In this document: in pieces, positions 42,213 to 51,528 of the stretch
Layout: each line of letters starts with the position of its first letter
Numbering within the stretch: position 1 is the stretch's first letter
DNA from: Natranaeroarchaeum aerophilus
GTDB taxonomy: Archaea; Halobacteriota; Halobacteria; Halobacteriales; Natronoarchaeaceae
Reading direction: 5' to 3'
Length of the DNA: 64,000 bases
NCBI RefSeq assembly: GCF_023638055.1
Contig: NZ_JAKRVY010000001.1
Span: forward strand, 379,815 to 443,814
Notes under the pieces: model-generated
The model's input: the letters and a program-made list of their open reading frames with translations, nothing else
What the model was told of the DNA's origin: nothing
Database searches by the model: none
Translations under genes and position numbers: made by a program

Positions 42213-43061
42213 ATGGGAGTACTCTCGCGCGCCAGCTACGTTATCCGGTCGAAGGTGAACGCCCTCCTCAACCGGGCCGAAGACCCGGGTGAGACGCTCG
42301 ATTACTCGTACGAACAGCTCCGGGACGAGCTACAGGACGTCAAGAAGGGAATCGCCGACCTGACGACCCAGAAGAAGCGTCTGGAGATGCAGAAACGAAA
42401 GCTCGAGGACAACGTCGAGAAACACAACGAACAGGCCCGACAGGCCGTCAAACAGGACCGCGAGGATCTGGCTCGCCGCGCCCTCGAAAAGAAGAAGACG
42501 AAGATGACCCAGATCGAGGAGCTGGAGGGCCAGATCGCCGACCTCCAGAACACACAGGACGGGCTCGTCGAACAGAAAGAGACCCTCCAGCAGCGCATCG
42601 AGGAGTTCCGCACCAAAAAGGAGACGATCAAGGCACGCCACGAGGCCGCCGAAGCGAGCGCGCGCGTCTCCGAAGCGGTGACGGGTGCAGGAGATCAGTT
42701 CGGCGACGTGAACCGGGCGATCGAGCGCGCCGAGGAGAACACCGAAGAGCTGGAGGCTCGCTCCGCAGCGCTGGACGAACTGCAGGAGGAAGGCGTCCTC
42801 GAGGATCAGCTCTCGGACAAAAGCGACCTCGAGCGCGAACTCGAAGATGTCCACACGCAGGGGACGGTCGAGTCCGAACTCGATACGCTGAAAGCCGACA
42901 TGGGCAAAGAGACCGAGAGCGAATCGACGTCAGATGATCCCCAGTCGGTCGCGGAGCCGGACCTCGAAGCGGAACTCGACGAGGACGTCGATGTCGACGC
43001 CGAACTCGCCGACTCGGAGATCGACGCGGAGCTCGAAGAGCTGCGCGACGACGAGAACTGA
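42213..43061 (+). CDS. pspA: PspA/IM30-family protein
   Basis: The 282-residue protein begins MGVLSRASYVIRSKVNALLN, the amphipathic membrane-binding helix, followed by long coiled coils (QLRDELQDVKKGIADLTTQ through about residue 210). The family binds and stabilises damaged membranes. An acidic tail of 60-70 residues extends beyond typical bacterial PspA (222). TATA-like TTTTTAAT (42184-42191) lies about 20 bases upstream of the ATG. Confidence 0.88.
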   Translation: MGVLSRASYVIRSKVNALLNRAEDPGETLDYSYEQLRDELQDVKKGIADLTTQKKRLEMQKRKLEDNVEKHNEQARQAVKQDREDLARRALEKKKTKMTQIEELEGQIADLQNTQDGLVEQKETLQQRIEEFRTKKETIKARHEAAEASARVSEAVTGAGDQFGDVNRAIERAEENTEELEARSAALDELQEEGVLEDQLSDKSDLERELEDVHTQGTVESELDTLKADMGKETESESTSDDPQSVAEPDLEAELDEDVDVDAELADSEIDAELEELRDDEN

Positions 43062-43100
43062 CCAACCGGGGTATTTCCGGCTTCGAGCCCCAGTAATCAT

Positions 43101-43244
43101 ATGGTTCGACTCTCGACGGTACTGATCGGCCTCGGCGTCCTGATCGCGCTCGTGCCAATCCCCCTGCCGATTCCCGGAGTCGGGTTCCTCGGAGGCCTCC
43201 TGTTGGCGCTGTTCGGAGTGGCTCTGCGGTTGTTCGGTCTCTAG
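43101..43244 (+). CDS. Small two-helix membrane protein
   Basis: The frame from ATG 43101 to TAG 43244 encodes 47 residues. It is almost wholly hydrophobic: LSTVLIGLGVLIALVP, then IPGVGFLGGLLLALFGVALR. Two TM helices are separated by a Pro-rich turn. Codon use is ordinary for the window. It sits 39 bases after pspA in the same direction, so it may be an envelope-stress partner. No family can be named with certainty. Confidence 0.6.
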   Translation: MVRLSTVLIGLGVLIALVPIPLPIPGVGFLGGLLLALFGVALRLFGL

Positions 43245-43285
43245 ACTGGCTGTTTTTGTGCTGTCAGATCGACAGTAGACAGGAG

Positions 43286-44284
43286 ATGAAAGAGCACGAT
43301 CCGGGTTCGCTCGGCGGGAGCCGCGACGAAGGCGGGCTTCGCAGTCGCGTTTTGCTGACGACTGATCGCTGGCTCCTGACCGCCTGCGTGCTGGGTGCGG
43401 TGTTCGCGACGCTGGTCGCCGCGAGCCTGCTCGGACTTGCGCCACTGGCCCGGATCGTCGACGAGCAGGGTGGCGTCCAGTTTCTCTTCACCGCCTTTAT
43501 CGGTGCGATCATCACGGGGACCTCGGTCGTCGTCACGATCAGTCAGCTCGTGCTCGCACAGGAGCTGGGGGCGGTCGGCGACCAGCGCGAACGCATGGAG
43601 GAGTCGATGGCGTTTCGCGAGGACGTCGAGCGCGCGGTCGACGCCGGGGTTGCCTCGCCCGAGCCAGCCGTGTTTCTCGCCGAGTTGCTGGAGGGAATCG
43701 AGAGTCAGGCACGGACACTCGACGATACGACGCCGTCGGGAACCGAAATCGACGAGTACGTCCAGCGGCTGGTCGATCGGACTCAGGGGGTTACCGGGGC
43801 TCTCGACGACGCGCAGTTCGGGACGTTCGGCGTCATCCGGGCAGCGCTTCGCTTTGACTACTCGCTCCAGCTCTATCACGCTCGCCGACTCCGTGCCGAA
43901 CACTGGGAAGGCCTCGACACGTCAGCCCGCGACGCACTCGACGAGTTGATCGACGAGCTGACGCTCTTTGGCCCGGCGCGGGAACACTTCAAGACGCTGT
44001 ATTTCCAGTGGGAGCTGATCGAGCTGTCCCGCGCGATGCTGTACGTCTCGATCCCCGCGCTGGTCGTGATGGGCGGGTTGATCATGTACGTCGACGCGGC
44101 AGCAGTCCCCGGCGTGACGCTCGGCGTCGATCACCTCGTCTGGCTCACGAGCGCGGGCTTTGCCGTTGGAATCGCTCCGTTCGTCGTCTTCATCGTCTAC
44201 GTCCTGCGAATCCTGAGTATCGCCAGGCGAACGCTGGCGATGGGACCGTTCGTGCTCCGGGAGACAGATCGGGAGACGACGTAG
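43286..44284 (+). CDS. Haloarchaeal membrane protein of unknown function
   Basis: From ATG 43286 (preceded by AGGAG) the product has 332 residues. Two TM helices near the N-terminus (about 33-52 and 70-95), a long soluble helical middle and two C-terminal TM helices (ALVVMGGLIMYVDAA, IAPFVVFIVYVLRIL) are visible. The family appears conserved in haloarchaea but I do not know its function. The rhodanese gene begins about 38 bases downstream in the same direction. Confidence 0.65.
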   Translation: MKEHDPGSLGGSRDEGGLRSRVLLTTDRWLLTACVLGAVFATLVAASLLGLAPLARIVDEQGGVQFLFTAFIGAIITGTSVVVTISQLVLAQELGAVGDQRERMEESMAFREDVERAVDAGVASPEPAVFLAELLEGIESQARTLDDTTPSGTEIDEYVQRLVDRTQGVTGALDDAQFGTFGVIRAALRFDYSLQLYHARRLRAEHWEGLDTSARDALDELIDELTLFGPAREHFKTLYFQWELIELSRAMLYVSIPALVVMGGLIMYVDAAAVPGVTLGVDHLVWLTSAGFAVGIAPFVVFIVYVLRILSIARRTLAMGPFVLRETDRETT

Positions 44285-44322
44285 TCGGATCGTTTTTGCT
44301 CGGCCACGCTCTACTGTCGCCC

Positions 44323-44691
44323 GTGTCACCCACGTATCCGGACGAGCTGGACGAGCAACTCGACGACGACGCCCCGTTCGTCCTCGACATTCGGCCTCGA
44401 ACCGCCTACCAGTCGGGGGCGATCGAGGGCAGCCATAACATCCCTGTCTACGACGAGCTCCGTGGCGGCGACGAGTCGTCGTTCCGCGCGGGCTTCGACG
44501 AACTCCCCGACGACGAGGAGATCGTCGTCGTCTGCAAGATGGGGATCGTCGCGAAGCGCGCGACTCAGATCCTGACCGACGAGGGCTACGACGCGAGCAC
44601 GCTTGCGGGCGGGATGAGCAGCTGGAACGGCTACCAGTCGGGCTCGCTCGGATACAAACTGCGATCCCTGTTCTGGAGTGTGCGCCGGTAG
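44323..44691 (+). CDS. Rhodanese-domain sulfurtransferase
   Basis: From GTG 44323 (MSPTYPDELDEQLDDD) the product has 122 residues. The active-site loop is VVVCKMGIVAKRATQI, with Cys present, and it contains DIRPRTAYQSGAIEGSHNIP. A second rhodanese of the window, distinct from that at 36643. The upstream membrane protein may be cotranscribed. It follows that gene by 38 bases and precedes the ThrRS-like gene by 37. Confidence 0.85.
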   Translation: MSPTYPDELDEQLDDDAPFVLDIRPRTAYQSGAIEGSHNIPVYDELRGGDESSFRAGFDELPDDEEIVVVCKMGIVAKRATQILTDEGYDASTLAGGMSSWNGYQSGSLGYKLRSLFWSVRR

Positions 44692-44728
44692 CGCCACGCT
44701 TTTTTCACCGACCACCGGAGCTATCGGT

Positions 44729-46456
44729 ATGCGATTGCTCGCCGTGCACGCCGACGCGCTGTCCTGTGAGCCGGTCCACTCGCGGGGGGATGTAGAGCCG
44801 GAGGAGTATCCCGACCCGGTGTCTGCTGACAGCTGTATCGGCGCGTTCGTCGGCGTCGAGACGGGCGACGGCGGGCGAATGGGGGCGGTCGCCACAGCGG
44901 CGGCCGCCGAACTCCGTGCGGCGAGCGACCAGCTCAACACCGACACGGTGGTGCTCGTCCCGACGCCCCACCTCGTCGACGACACGGCCGAGCAGGGCGT
45001 CGTGGCGGCCGTGCTCGACGAGATACGGGCCGGGCTCTCCGATCGTGACGTCCGATCGGTTCCGTCGGGCTGGCATCTCGAATGTGACCTGCGGACGAAG
45101 GGCCATCCCTACGCGGTTCGGTCCAGACGACTCACTGGCGAGGACCACGTGGACGAGGCGACGGGCGAGACCGCGTGGTTCCTCGCGGGCGACACGAGTG
45201 CAGACGGCCCGGACGCCAATGATCCGCCGGTACCCATCCAGGACGCCACCGCGGTTCCGGCTGTGCTCGACGGGATCGTACGCGGGGAGCGACGCCACCC
45301 CCGACTTGGTGAGATCCTCCCAGCCCACGGGATCACAACGAGTGACGAAGCGGCGACAGGAGGCGGACTACGATGGACGCCCCGGGGCCTGACGATGCGC
45401 GCGTGCATCCGGGCGCTGCTCGACGAGCGGTTCGCGGACGCGACGCCGATCCGGACGCCGGAGCAACTGAATCCCGCGACGACGGCGATCCGCGAGCACG
45501 TCGCGGCCGCGGGCTGGACCGTGGAGGGGCCGTCGGTGACCCGTCGGGCGCTCTGTCCCGGCCATCTCTCGGCCCTCGCGGACGCCGATCTCGACGCCGA
45601 CGCGCTTCCGGCGACGCTGTGGGAGGTCGGCGAGTGCGAGCGCCCGGACTCGGCCCCCCAGAAGGTGACGCTTCCGGAGGCTCACACCGCGACGACCGAT
45701 CTCGATGCCGCGCTGGCGGTTGTCGAGGAGCGGCTGGGGCTGTTCGACGAGCTCGATTCGACGCTCGGGATCGATCGCGTGCCGGTCGTGCGCGTCACCG
45801 ACGAGTTCTATGCGGCCCACGAGCAGTGGGTCGAGGGGGTCGTTGGGCGCTTCGAGGGGCCGGTCGCCGTCGAGCGCGGCGCGGTCGAGCACCCTTTCTC
45901 CGTGGCGTTTTTCGCGTCGGTCGGCGACGACGTCGTCGAGCTGGGCTGGCTCCGGGTCGATGTCGACGGCCCGGCGCGGTTCGGTGTCGAGTACGCCGAT
46001 GGGACGCGCCGCTCGACGCCGGTCGTCGTCCACACCGCCCCCGTCGGGACCGTCGAGGCGCTGGCCGCGACGGTGCTCGATCCGGGCGTCCCGACGTGGC
46101 TTGCCCCCACACAGGTCCGACTGCTTCCGATCGACCAGGGACAGGTAGCGCGCTGTCGGAGGGTTGCGGCGACGCTGTCGGGGGCGGGGGTCCGTGTGGA
46201 TATCGACGACAGGGCGCGGACGGTCGGGGAGCGCATCGCGGCTGTGACGGATCGGGTCCCGTACTACGCAGTGATCGGTGACCGGGGCGACGGGGAACGA
46301 CTGCGCGTCACCGACAGCGAGACCGGCGCGACGGAGGAAACGACACCCGCGGCGCTCGCCGAACGGATCGGGGCATCGACGCCGCTCGATCGACCCGTGT
46401 CGCGCCGCGGGCCACTGTGTCTGAGCGACCGGCTGGTGGTCGGCGGGTCGGAGTAG
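44729..46456 (+). CDS. ThrRS-related protein: archaeal editing domain with reduced core
   Basis: From ATG 44729 the product has 575 residues. Residues 1 to about 140 resemble the archaeal ThrRS editing domain (RLLAVHADALSCEP, PSGWHLECDLRTKGHPY), which removes Ser from tRNA-Thr. The C-terminal anticodon-binding domain is visible as PTWLAPTQVRLLPIDQGQ. The middle (about 240-430) lacks clear class II motifs 2 and 3 (no fRxE or GxGxER seen), so aminoacylation is unlikely. Separate editing-only ThrRS proteins are known in Crenarchaea. It likely works in trans beside a full ThrRS elsewhere (inference). Confidence 0.7.
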   Translation: MRLLAVHADALSCEPVHSRGDVEPEEYPDPVSADSCIGAFVGVETGDGGRMGAVATAAAAELRAASDQLNTDTVVLVPTPHLVDDTAEQGVVAAVLDEIRAGLSDRDVRSVPSGWHLECDLRTKGHPYAVRSRRLTGEDHVDEATGETAWFLAGDTSADGPDANDPPVPIQDATAVPAVLDGIVRGERRHPRLGEILPAHGITTSDEAATGGGLRWTPRGLTMRACIRALLDERFADATPIRTPEQLNPATTAIREHVAAAGWTVEGPSVTRRALCPGHLSALADADLDADALPATLWEVGECERPDSAPQKVTLPEAHTATTDLDAALAVVEERLGLFDELDSTLGIDRVPVVRVTDEFYAAHEQWVEGVVGRFEGPVAVERGAVEHPFSVAFFASVGDDVVELGWLRVDVDGPARFGVEYADGTRRSTPVVVHTAPVGTVEALAATVLDPGVPTWLAPTQVRLLPIDQGQVARCRRVAATLSGAGVRVDIDDRARTVGERIAAVTDRVPYYAVIGDRGDGERLRVTDSETGATEETTPAALAERIGASTPLDRPVSRRGPLCLSDRLVVGGSE

Positions 46457-46467
46457 GACGGTTCGGC

Positions 46468-47457
46468 CTACCAGCGGTGGTGAACGTGCTCGTGGACGGC
46501 GGCCTCGTAGATGTCCCGGACCGCACCGTGGGTTGCGTGTGAAAGCGAGCCTGCCTCGGAGACGGCGGCGTTCTGGCGGACATGCTCGGGCGAGGTCGAG
46601 CCTGGAATAACCGACGAGACTGCCTCGTGGTCGAGGATCCAGCGGAGCGTGAACTGGGCCATCGTGAGCTCCTCGGGGACGAGCGGGCGGAGCTCCTCGA
46701 CGGCGTCGAGGCCGGTCTCGTAGGGAACTCCGGCGAACGTCTCGCCGACGTCGAAGGCATCGCCGTCGCGGTTGTAGTTGCGGTGGTCGTCCTCGGGGAA
46801 CTCCGTCTCGCGGTCGAGCTTGCCGGTCAGCAGCCCCGACGCGAGGGGGACGCGGACGATGACGCCGACGTTTCGGCGTTTTGCCTCGCGGAAGAACAGT
46901 TCGGCCGGGCGCTGACGGAACGGGTTGAAGATGATCTGGATCGTCTCGACGCCGGGATACTCGATCGCTTTGAGCGCCTCCTCGACGCGCTCGACGCTGA
47001 CGCCGAAACTGTCGATTTTCTCCGCGTCGGCGAGGGCGGCCAGCGCGTCCCACGGCTCGGGTCGGTAGTACGCGTCGGTCGGCGGGCAGTGCAGTTGCAG
47101 GAGATCAACTGTATCCTCGCCGAGGTTCTCGCGGGAGCGATCGACGAACGCTTCGAGATGCTCGCGGTCGTAGTCCTCGGCGACGTGCGGGTCGAGTCGC
47201 CGCCCGGCCTTGGTCGCCACCGTCACCTCGTCGTGGGCCTCTCGTTCGTCGAGCACCTCGCGGATCAGGCGCTCGCTGCGCCCGTCGCCGTAGACGTCTG
47301 CAGTGTCGATGAAGTCGATCCCGGCGTCGAGGGCGGTCCGGATAGCCTCACGGCCCTCCGCTTCCGATACCTCGCCCCAGTCCGAGCCGATGTTCCAGGT
47401 GCCGAGGCCGATTTCCGAGACATCAAAGCCAGTGTCGCCGAGTCGTCGGTGTTGCAT
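46468..47457 (-). CDS. Aldo/keto reductase
   Basis: From ATG 47457 (MQHRRLGDTGFDVSEIG) the product has 329 residues. The catalytic tetrad is visible: Asp and Tyr in FIDTADVYGDG, Lys in VATKAGRR, His in LLQLHCPP. The NADP-binding end includes SVIPGSTSPEHVRQN. The substrate is unknown. It is convergent with the ThrRS-like gene, 11 bases between stops. An upstream in-frame ATG at 47481 is a weaker alternative start. Confidence 0.88.
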   Translation of the reverse strand: MQHRRLGDTGFDVSEIGLGTWNIGSDWGEVSEAEGREAIRTALDAGIDFIDTADVYGDGRSERLIREVLDEREAHDEVTVATKAGRRLDPHVAEDYDREHLEAFVDRSRENLGEDTVDLLQLHCPPTDAYYRPEPWDALAALADAEKIDSFGVSVERVEEALKAIEYPGVETIQIIFNPFRQRPAELFFREAKRRNVGVIVRVPLASGLLTGKLDRETEFPEDDHRNYNRDGDAFDVGETFAGVPYETGLDAVEELRPLVPEELTMAQFTLRWILDHEAVSSVIPGSTSPEHVRQNAAVSEAGSLSHATHGAVRDIYEAAVHEHVHHRW

Positions 47458-47588
47458 ACCAGTTGGTTCGTCCCCAGCCACCTAACGGTTGGTCAGGCGG
47501 CAAGCGTGTGCTGTGCCGAGTAACGATTCCGAGTTCTGATACCATACCCCTCGGTACATGTATGTGGTTAAAACACGTCTATGTGGCA

Positions 47589-49844
47589 ATGAGCGAACAC
47601 TCGCGGTCGGACCGCGAAAGGCTTCCACCAGTCGGTGACGAGTCGGAGACGGTCCACGAGGTACTTTTTCGAGAGATAGCGGATGCCGTCTTTCTGCTCG
47701 ATGTCGAGTCGACGGAGGGCGACTACAGGTTCAGGTTCCGCTGGAACAACGCTTCGCATCGGCAGCGGACGGGCTTTTCGACCGACGACCTGCGCGGGAA
47801 GACGCCACGGGAACTGCTCGGTGACGATCGGGGTGCAACCATTGCCGACAACTATCGTCGCTGTGTCAGCGCCGGGGAGACGATTCAGTACGAAGAAACT
47901 CTGGAGCTGCCAGATGGAACGAGCCACTGGCAGACGAAACTCACTCCGGTCACCGAGGACGGGACAGTCACACGGATTATCGGCGTTGCTCGGGATATCA
48001 CCGATCAAAAAGAACGAGAACGGGAACGTCGGGCGATGGCACGCCGATTCGAGACCGTGCTCGAAACCATGTCCACGGCGGTGTTTCTGAAAAGCACCGA
48101 TGGCGAGTACTACCTGATGAATCGGGCCTGCCGTGAACTGCTCGGTATCGACGACGAAGATATCACCGGACTGACGGACGAAGATATCTTTCCCCCTGAT
48201 GTCGTCGAACAGGCTCGTACGGACGATCGGACGGTCGCCGAGACCGACGAGATGATCGAGGTCGAGGAGACGGTGCCAACGAAGTCGGGCGACAGCATCC
48301 GTCTCACTCGAAAGTCACCCGTGTATGACGAGTCCGGCGAGATTACTGCCATCTGTGGCGTCTCGACCGATATCACCGAACGGAAACGACGCGAACAGGA
48401 GATAGAACAACTCACCGAGCGCCTTTCGCTCGCACTCAGGTCGACGAACACAGGCGTCTGGGAACTGGATCCGGCGACCGACGAGGTGATCTGGACCGAG
48501 TCGATGGAACGCCTGTTCGGGATCGACCCCGGTACGTTCGATGGAACGTATGACGGGTTCGCAGAGCGCGTGCATCCGGATGATCTGCCCGCTGTGGATC
48601 GTGCAGTCGACCGATCGGTCTCCACGGGCGAACCGCTCCAGATCGAGTACCGTATCCAGGCAGACGACGGCAAACACCGATGGGTCGAATCCCGCGCTGA
48701 ACTCGTGGGAACGAACGATGACGAGCGTCGGATGATCGGTGTCGCTACAGATATCAGCGACCGGAAGGAGTACGAGCAGGCCATCGAAGCGACACAGGAG
48801 AAGCTCAGACAGATCATCGATCTCGTCCCGGACCTGATTTTCGTTAAAAATAGTGAGGGGGAATATCTACTGGCAAACGAGGCGACTGCAGCAGCGTACG
48901 GGGCCACCCCCGAGGAGATCGAGGGGAACCGCGAAGCCGAGGTCATCCCGGATGCCGACGACTCAGAGGAGTTCCGTCGGGACGATCTGGACGTACTCTC
49001 ATCGGGGCAGCCGAAAACGATCCCCGAAGAGGAACTGACGACCGCAGACGGCGAGACGCGAGTTCTGGAGACGACGAAGATCCCGTATCAGGTCGCCGAC
49101 AGCGGTGACGAAGCGGTGCTCGGATACGCTCGCGACATCACCGCGCTCAAGGAGTACGAAGAGACGCTAGAACGCCAGCGCGACAATCTAGAAGTGCTCA
49201 ATCAGGTTGTCCGTCACGACGTCCGCAACGCACTCCAGCTCGTGCTCGCGTATGGAGCAACGCTCGAACCGCACGTCGACGAGGGTGGCGAGGAGTATCT
49301 TCGTCAGATCCTGGAGGCGGGTCGCGAAGCTGTGGATATCACCCGAACCGCCGGTGACGTTACCGAGGTACTGCTTCACTCCGATGGTGACCGTCGGCCT
49401 GTTTCCCTCCGGCACATCCTCGAAGCGCAAGTCGAGGAGGCCCGCTCCAGTCACGAGCGTGCGATCGTTTCGATCGACGGTACCGTTCCGGATACGCGAG
49501 TGTTGGCTGATGATCTGCTGGAATCCGTGTTCCGAAACCTGCTGAACAACGCGGTCGTCCACAACGACACCGACCTGCCCAGTATCACCGTTTCGGCGAC
49601 TGTGACGGAGGAGCGAACTCGCGTGCGCGTCGCCGACAACGGTCCCGGAATCCCCGACGAACGGAAAGACGAGCTCTTCGAGCGAGGCCGAAAAGGGCTC
49701 GACAGTGACGGGACCGGAATCGGGCTCTACCTCGTCCGAACGCTCGTCGACCGCTACGGCGGTGATGTCTGGGTCGAAGACGCGGACACTGGGGGCAGCG
49801 CGTTCGTCGTCGAGCTAGAGCGGCACGTATCAGAGGACGCGTAG
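47589..49844 (+). CDS. PAS-domain sensor histidine kinase (four PAS)
   Basis: From ATG 47589 (MSEHSRSDRERLPP) the product has 751 residues and no TM helix. Four PAS/PAC units follow in series (about 25-140, 150-275, 280-400, 405-530), then a dimerisation/phospho-acceptor helix VVRHDVRNALQLV with the His, and an ATPase domain with N box VFRNLLNNAVVHND, G1 DNGPGIPDE and G2 GTGIGLYLVRTL. It senses an intracellular cue. No receiver domain or response regulator gene is adjacent. Confidence 0.9.
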   Translation: MSEHSRSDRERLPPVGDESETVHEVLFREIADAVFLLDVESTEGDYRFRFRWNNASHRQRTGFSTDDLRGKTPRELLGDDRGATIADNYRRCVSAGETIQYEETLELPDGTSHWQTKLTPVTEDGTVTRIIGVARDITDQKERERERRAMARRFETVLETMSTAVFLKSTDGEYYLMNRACRELLGIDDEDITGLTDEDIFPPDVVEQARTDDRTVAETDEMIEVEETVPTKSGDSIRLTRKSPVYDESGEITAICGVSTDITERKRREQEIEQLTERLSLALRSTNTGVWELDPATDEVIWTESMERLFGIDPGTFDGTYDGFAERVHPDDLPAVDRAVDRSVSTGEPLQIEYRIQADDGKHRWVESRAELVGTNDDERRMIGVATDISDRKEYEQAIEATQEKLRQIIDLVPDLIFVKNSEGEYLLANEATAAAYGATPEEIEGNREAEVIPDADDSEEFRRDDLDVLSSGQPKTIPEEELTTADGETRVLETTKIPYQVADSGDEAVLGYARDITALKEYEETLERQRDNLEVLNQVVRHDVRNALQLVLAYGATLEPHVDEGGEEYLRQILEAGREAVDITRTAGDVTEVLLHSDGDRRPVSLRHILEAQVEEARSSHERAIVSIDGTVPDTRVLADDLLESVFRNLLNNAVVHNDTDLPSITVSATVTEERTRVRVADNGPGIPDERKDELFERGRKGLDSDGTGIGLYLVRTLVDRYGGDVWVEDADTGGSAFVVELERHVSEDA

Positions 49845-49851
49845 CTATCGA

Positions 49852-49941
49852 CCGCTGTCCCGTCTGCCACCCGTCCGGCCTCGGCGGCCGCGCCGACCAG
49901 TTCGGCGACGGGCTCTCCGTGGACCTCGACGATCGTCGTCT
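49852..49941 (-). other. Coding-like fragment, possible gene debris
   Basis: On the minus strand, directly after a TAG, about 30 codons read TTIVEVHGEPVAELVGAAAE and so on, with haloarchaeal codon bias (G/C at third positions). There is ATG-TAG before it, so no start codon in frame is available. It runs into the 3' end of the histidine kinase gene. It may be a remnant or just chance. The rest of the 195-bp gap before uspA shows nothing else. Confidence 0.3.
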
Positions 49942-50039
49942 ACATACCCACATACGGGCTGTATCGCCCCCCGATTGCACGCGAATCGTGATCTCGGACG
50001 GGGCAAGATTCACGGTCTATCGTATGAAATACCGGACCG

Positions 50040-50471
50040 ATGTACGACGACATACTGGTGCCGACTGACGGGAGCGAGGGGACTGCGGAGACGCTCGACC
50101 ACGCAATCGAGATCGCTGGGAACCACGATGCCACCCTGCATGCGATCTCGGTGATGGACCAGCGCGTCTATCTGGCGGCCGAGGACGACGAGCGCGACGA
50201 GATCATCGACCGACTCCGCCGGGACGCCGAGGCGGCGATCGAAGACGTCGCGGACAGGATTGCTGAGACCGACCTCGCCCTCGAAACCGCGGTGGTCGAC
50301 GGAACGCCGTACAAGGAGATTCTGGGCTACGCTGACGAGCACGACATCGATCTGGTCACGATTGGGACCCACGGCCGGACGGGCCGGGACAAACTGGAGA
50401 ACCTCGGGAGCGTCACCGAACGAGTAGTGAGGGAAGCGGATCGGACGGTGCTGGTCGTCAGTATCGGGTGA
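50040..50471 (+). CDS. Universal stress protein (UspA family)
   Basis: The 143-residue Usp begins MYDDILVPTDGSEGT and has the full ATP-binding loop GTHGRTGRDKLENLGSVTER near residues 111-130. The C-terminus is RTVLVVSIG. It is the most canonical of the three Usp proteins here. It is convergent with the AbrB-PhoU gene, with adjacent stops (TGA at 50469-50471, next stop at 50472). Confidence 0.9.
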   Translation: MYDDILVPTDGSEGTAETLDHAIEIAGNHDATLHAISVMDQRVYLAAEDDERDEIIDRLRRDAEAAIEDVADRIAETDLALETAVVDGTPYKEILGYADEHDIDLVTIGTHGRTGRDKLENLGSVTERVVREADRTVLVVSIG

Positions 50472-51497
50472 CTACTGGCCGGTCGTCCGGAGCGCCGACT
50501 GGAGTCCCGTCTCGGCGACGTTCGCGCCGTACTCGGCGATCCGCTCGATGCTGTCGAGGACACTGGCGAGGAGCTGCGGTTCGGGCACGTCCTCGTCGTA
50601 CAGCGACCGGTCGAGCGCCCGGACGTCAGCGACGACGCTGTCCCGATCGACGAAGACGGCCTGCAGATCGCCGATCGAGCCGCCGTCGAGCCCGGCCTCT
50701 AGCGCCGCCCGGAGCACCCCGCGAGAGCGCTCGCCGAGGCTGACGAGATCCTCGTGAAACCGCTCGGGCGGGGCGTCGTGCTGGCGCGTCGCCACGACCG
50801 CCGTCTTCTCGGCGTGGTCGGCGACCCGCTCCAGCTGGCGGGCCATCCGGTAGTACGCGAAGGCAGTCGGGCGGTCGACATCGAGCTGGGCAATCTCGCG
50901 GAACTCCGCGAGGCCGCGGTGGAACTGTCGGCTTACCAGAGCGAACAGCCGGTCGACGTCGTCGTCCTGATCGATCACGCGACGGGCGAGTTCGTCGTCG
51001 TTTTCGAGGATCGCACGGATCGCATCCTCGTGCATCGACAGCGCCGTCAGCTGCATCTGGACGACGGTCTGGCGAAGCGACACTTCCGTCCCGTCGAGCA
51101 GGCTGTGGACCAGCAACGAATCCTCCGTCACCGCCTGGATCTCGACGCCGACGAGTCCGTTGACCGTCGAGCGTGCGGCCCGCCGCTGTTCTGCGGAGAG
51201 CCCGGTCGAGGACTCGATCGTAATCTCGTCGTAGCCGGTGACGTAGGCCGTTTCGAGCGTCTTTTTCATCGCCTCGGGATCGACGCCCCGGACGTCGACG
51301 GTGATGGCGTCGTCGTCGTGCTCGGCCGTCCGTTTCAGCGCCACGAGTCGGTCGGTGCCCGGATACAGGACGAGCGGTGTCCCCGTCTCGACGTCGTTGG
51401 TCGTCGCCCACTCTTTGGGCAAGGAGATCGTGTAGGTCGACCCGCCGGTGAGCTGGACCTTCCGTTCGACCGGTTCGGGATTCCCGTTCATACTCAT
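50472..51497 (-). CDS. PhoU-domain regulator with N-terminal AbrB domain
   Basis: The 341-residue protein has an AbrB/SpoVT-type N-terminus (VERKVQLTGGSTYTISLPKEWA, about 10-50) and a PhoU-like C-terminal domain (VQMQLTALSMHEDAIRAIL, QLERVADHAEKTAV). The fusion is common in haloarchaea and suggests a DNA-binding phosphate regulator. It is the last gene of the phosphate operon, 31 bases after phoU. The ATG at 51491 is an alternative start. Confidence 0.86.
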   Translation of the reverse strand: MSMNGNPEPVERKVQLTGGSTYTISLPKEWATTNDVETGTPLVLYPGTDRLVALKRTAEHDDDAITVDVRGVDPEAMKKTLETAYVTGYDEITIESSTGLSAEQRRAARSTVNGLVGVEIQAVTEDSLLVHSLLDGTEVSLRQTVVQMQLTALSMHEDAIRAILENDDELARRVIDQDDDVDRLFALVSRQFHRGLAEFREIAQLDVDRPTAFAYYRMARQLERVADHAEKTAVVATRQHDAPPERFHEDLVSLGERSRGVLRAALEAGLDGGSIGDLQAVFVDRDSVVADVRALDRSLYDEDVPEPQLLASVLDSIERIAEYGANVAETGLQSALRTTGQ

Positions 51498-51528
51498 CGG
51501 CCGGTCATCGTCGTTCCGTAGGGCATGG

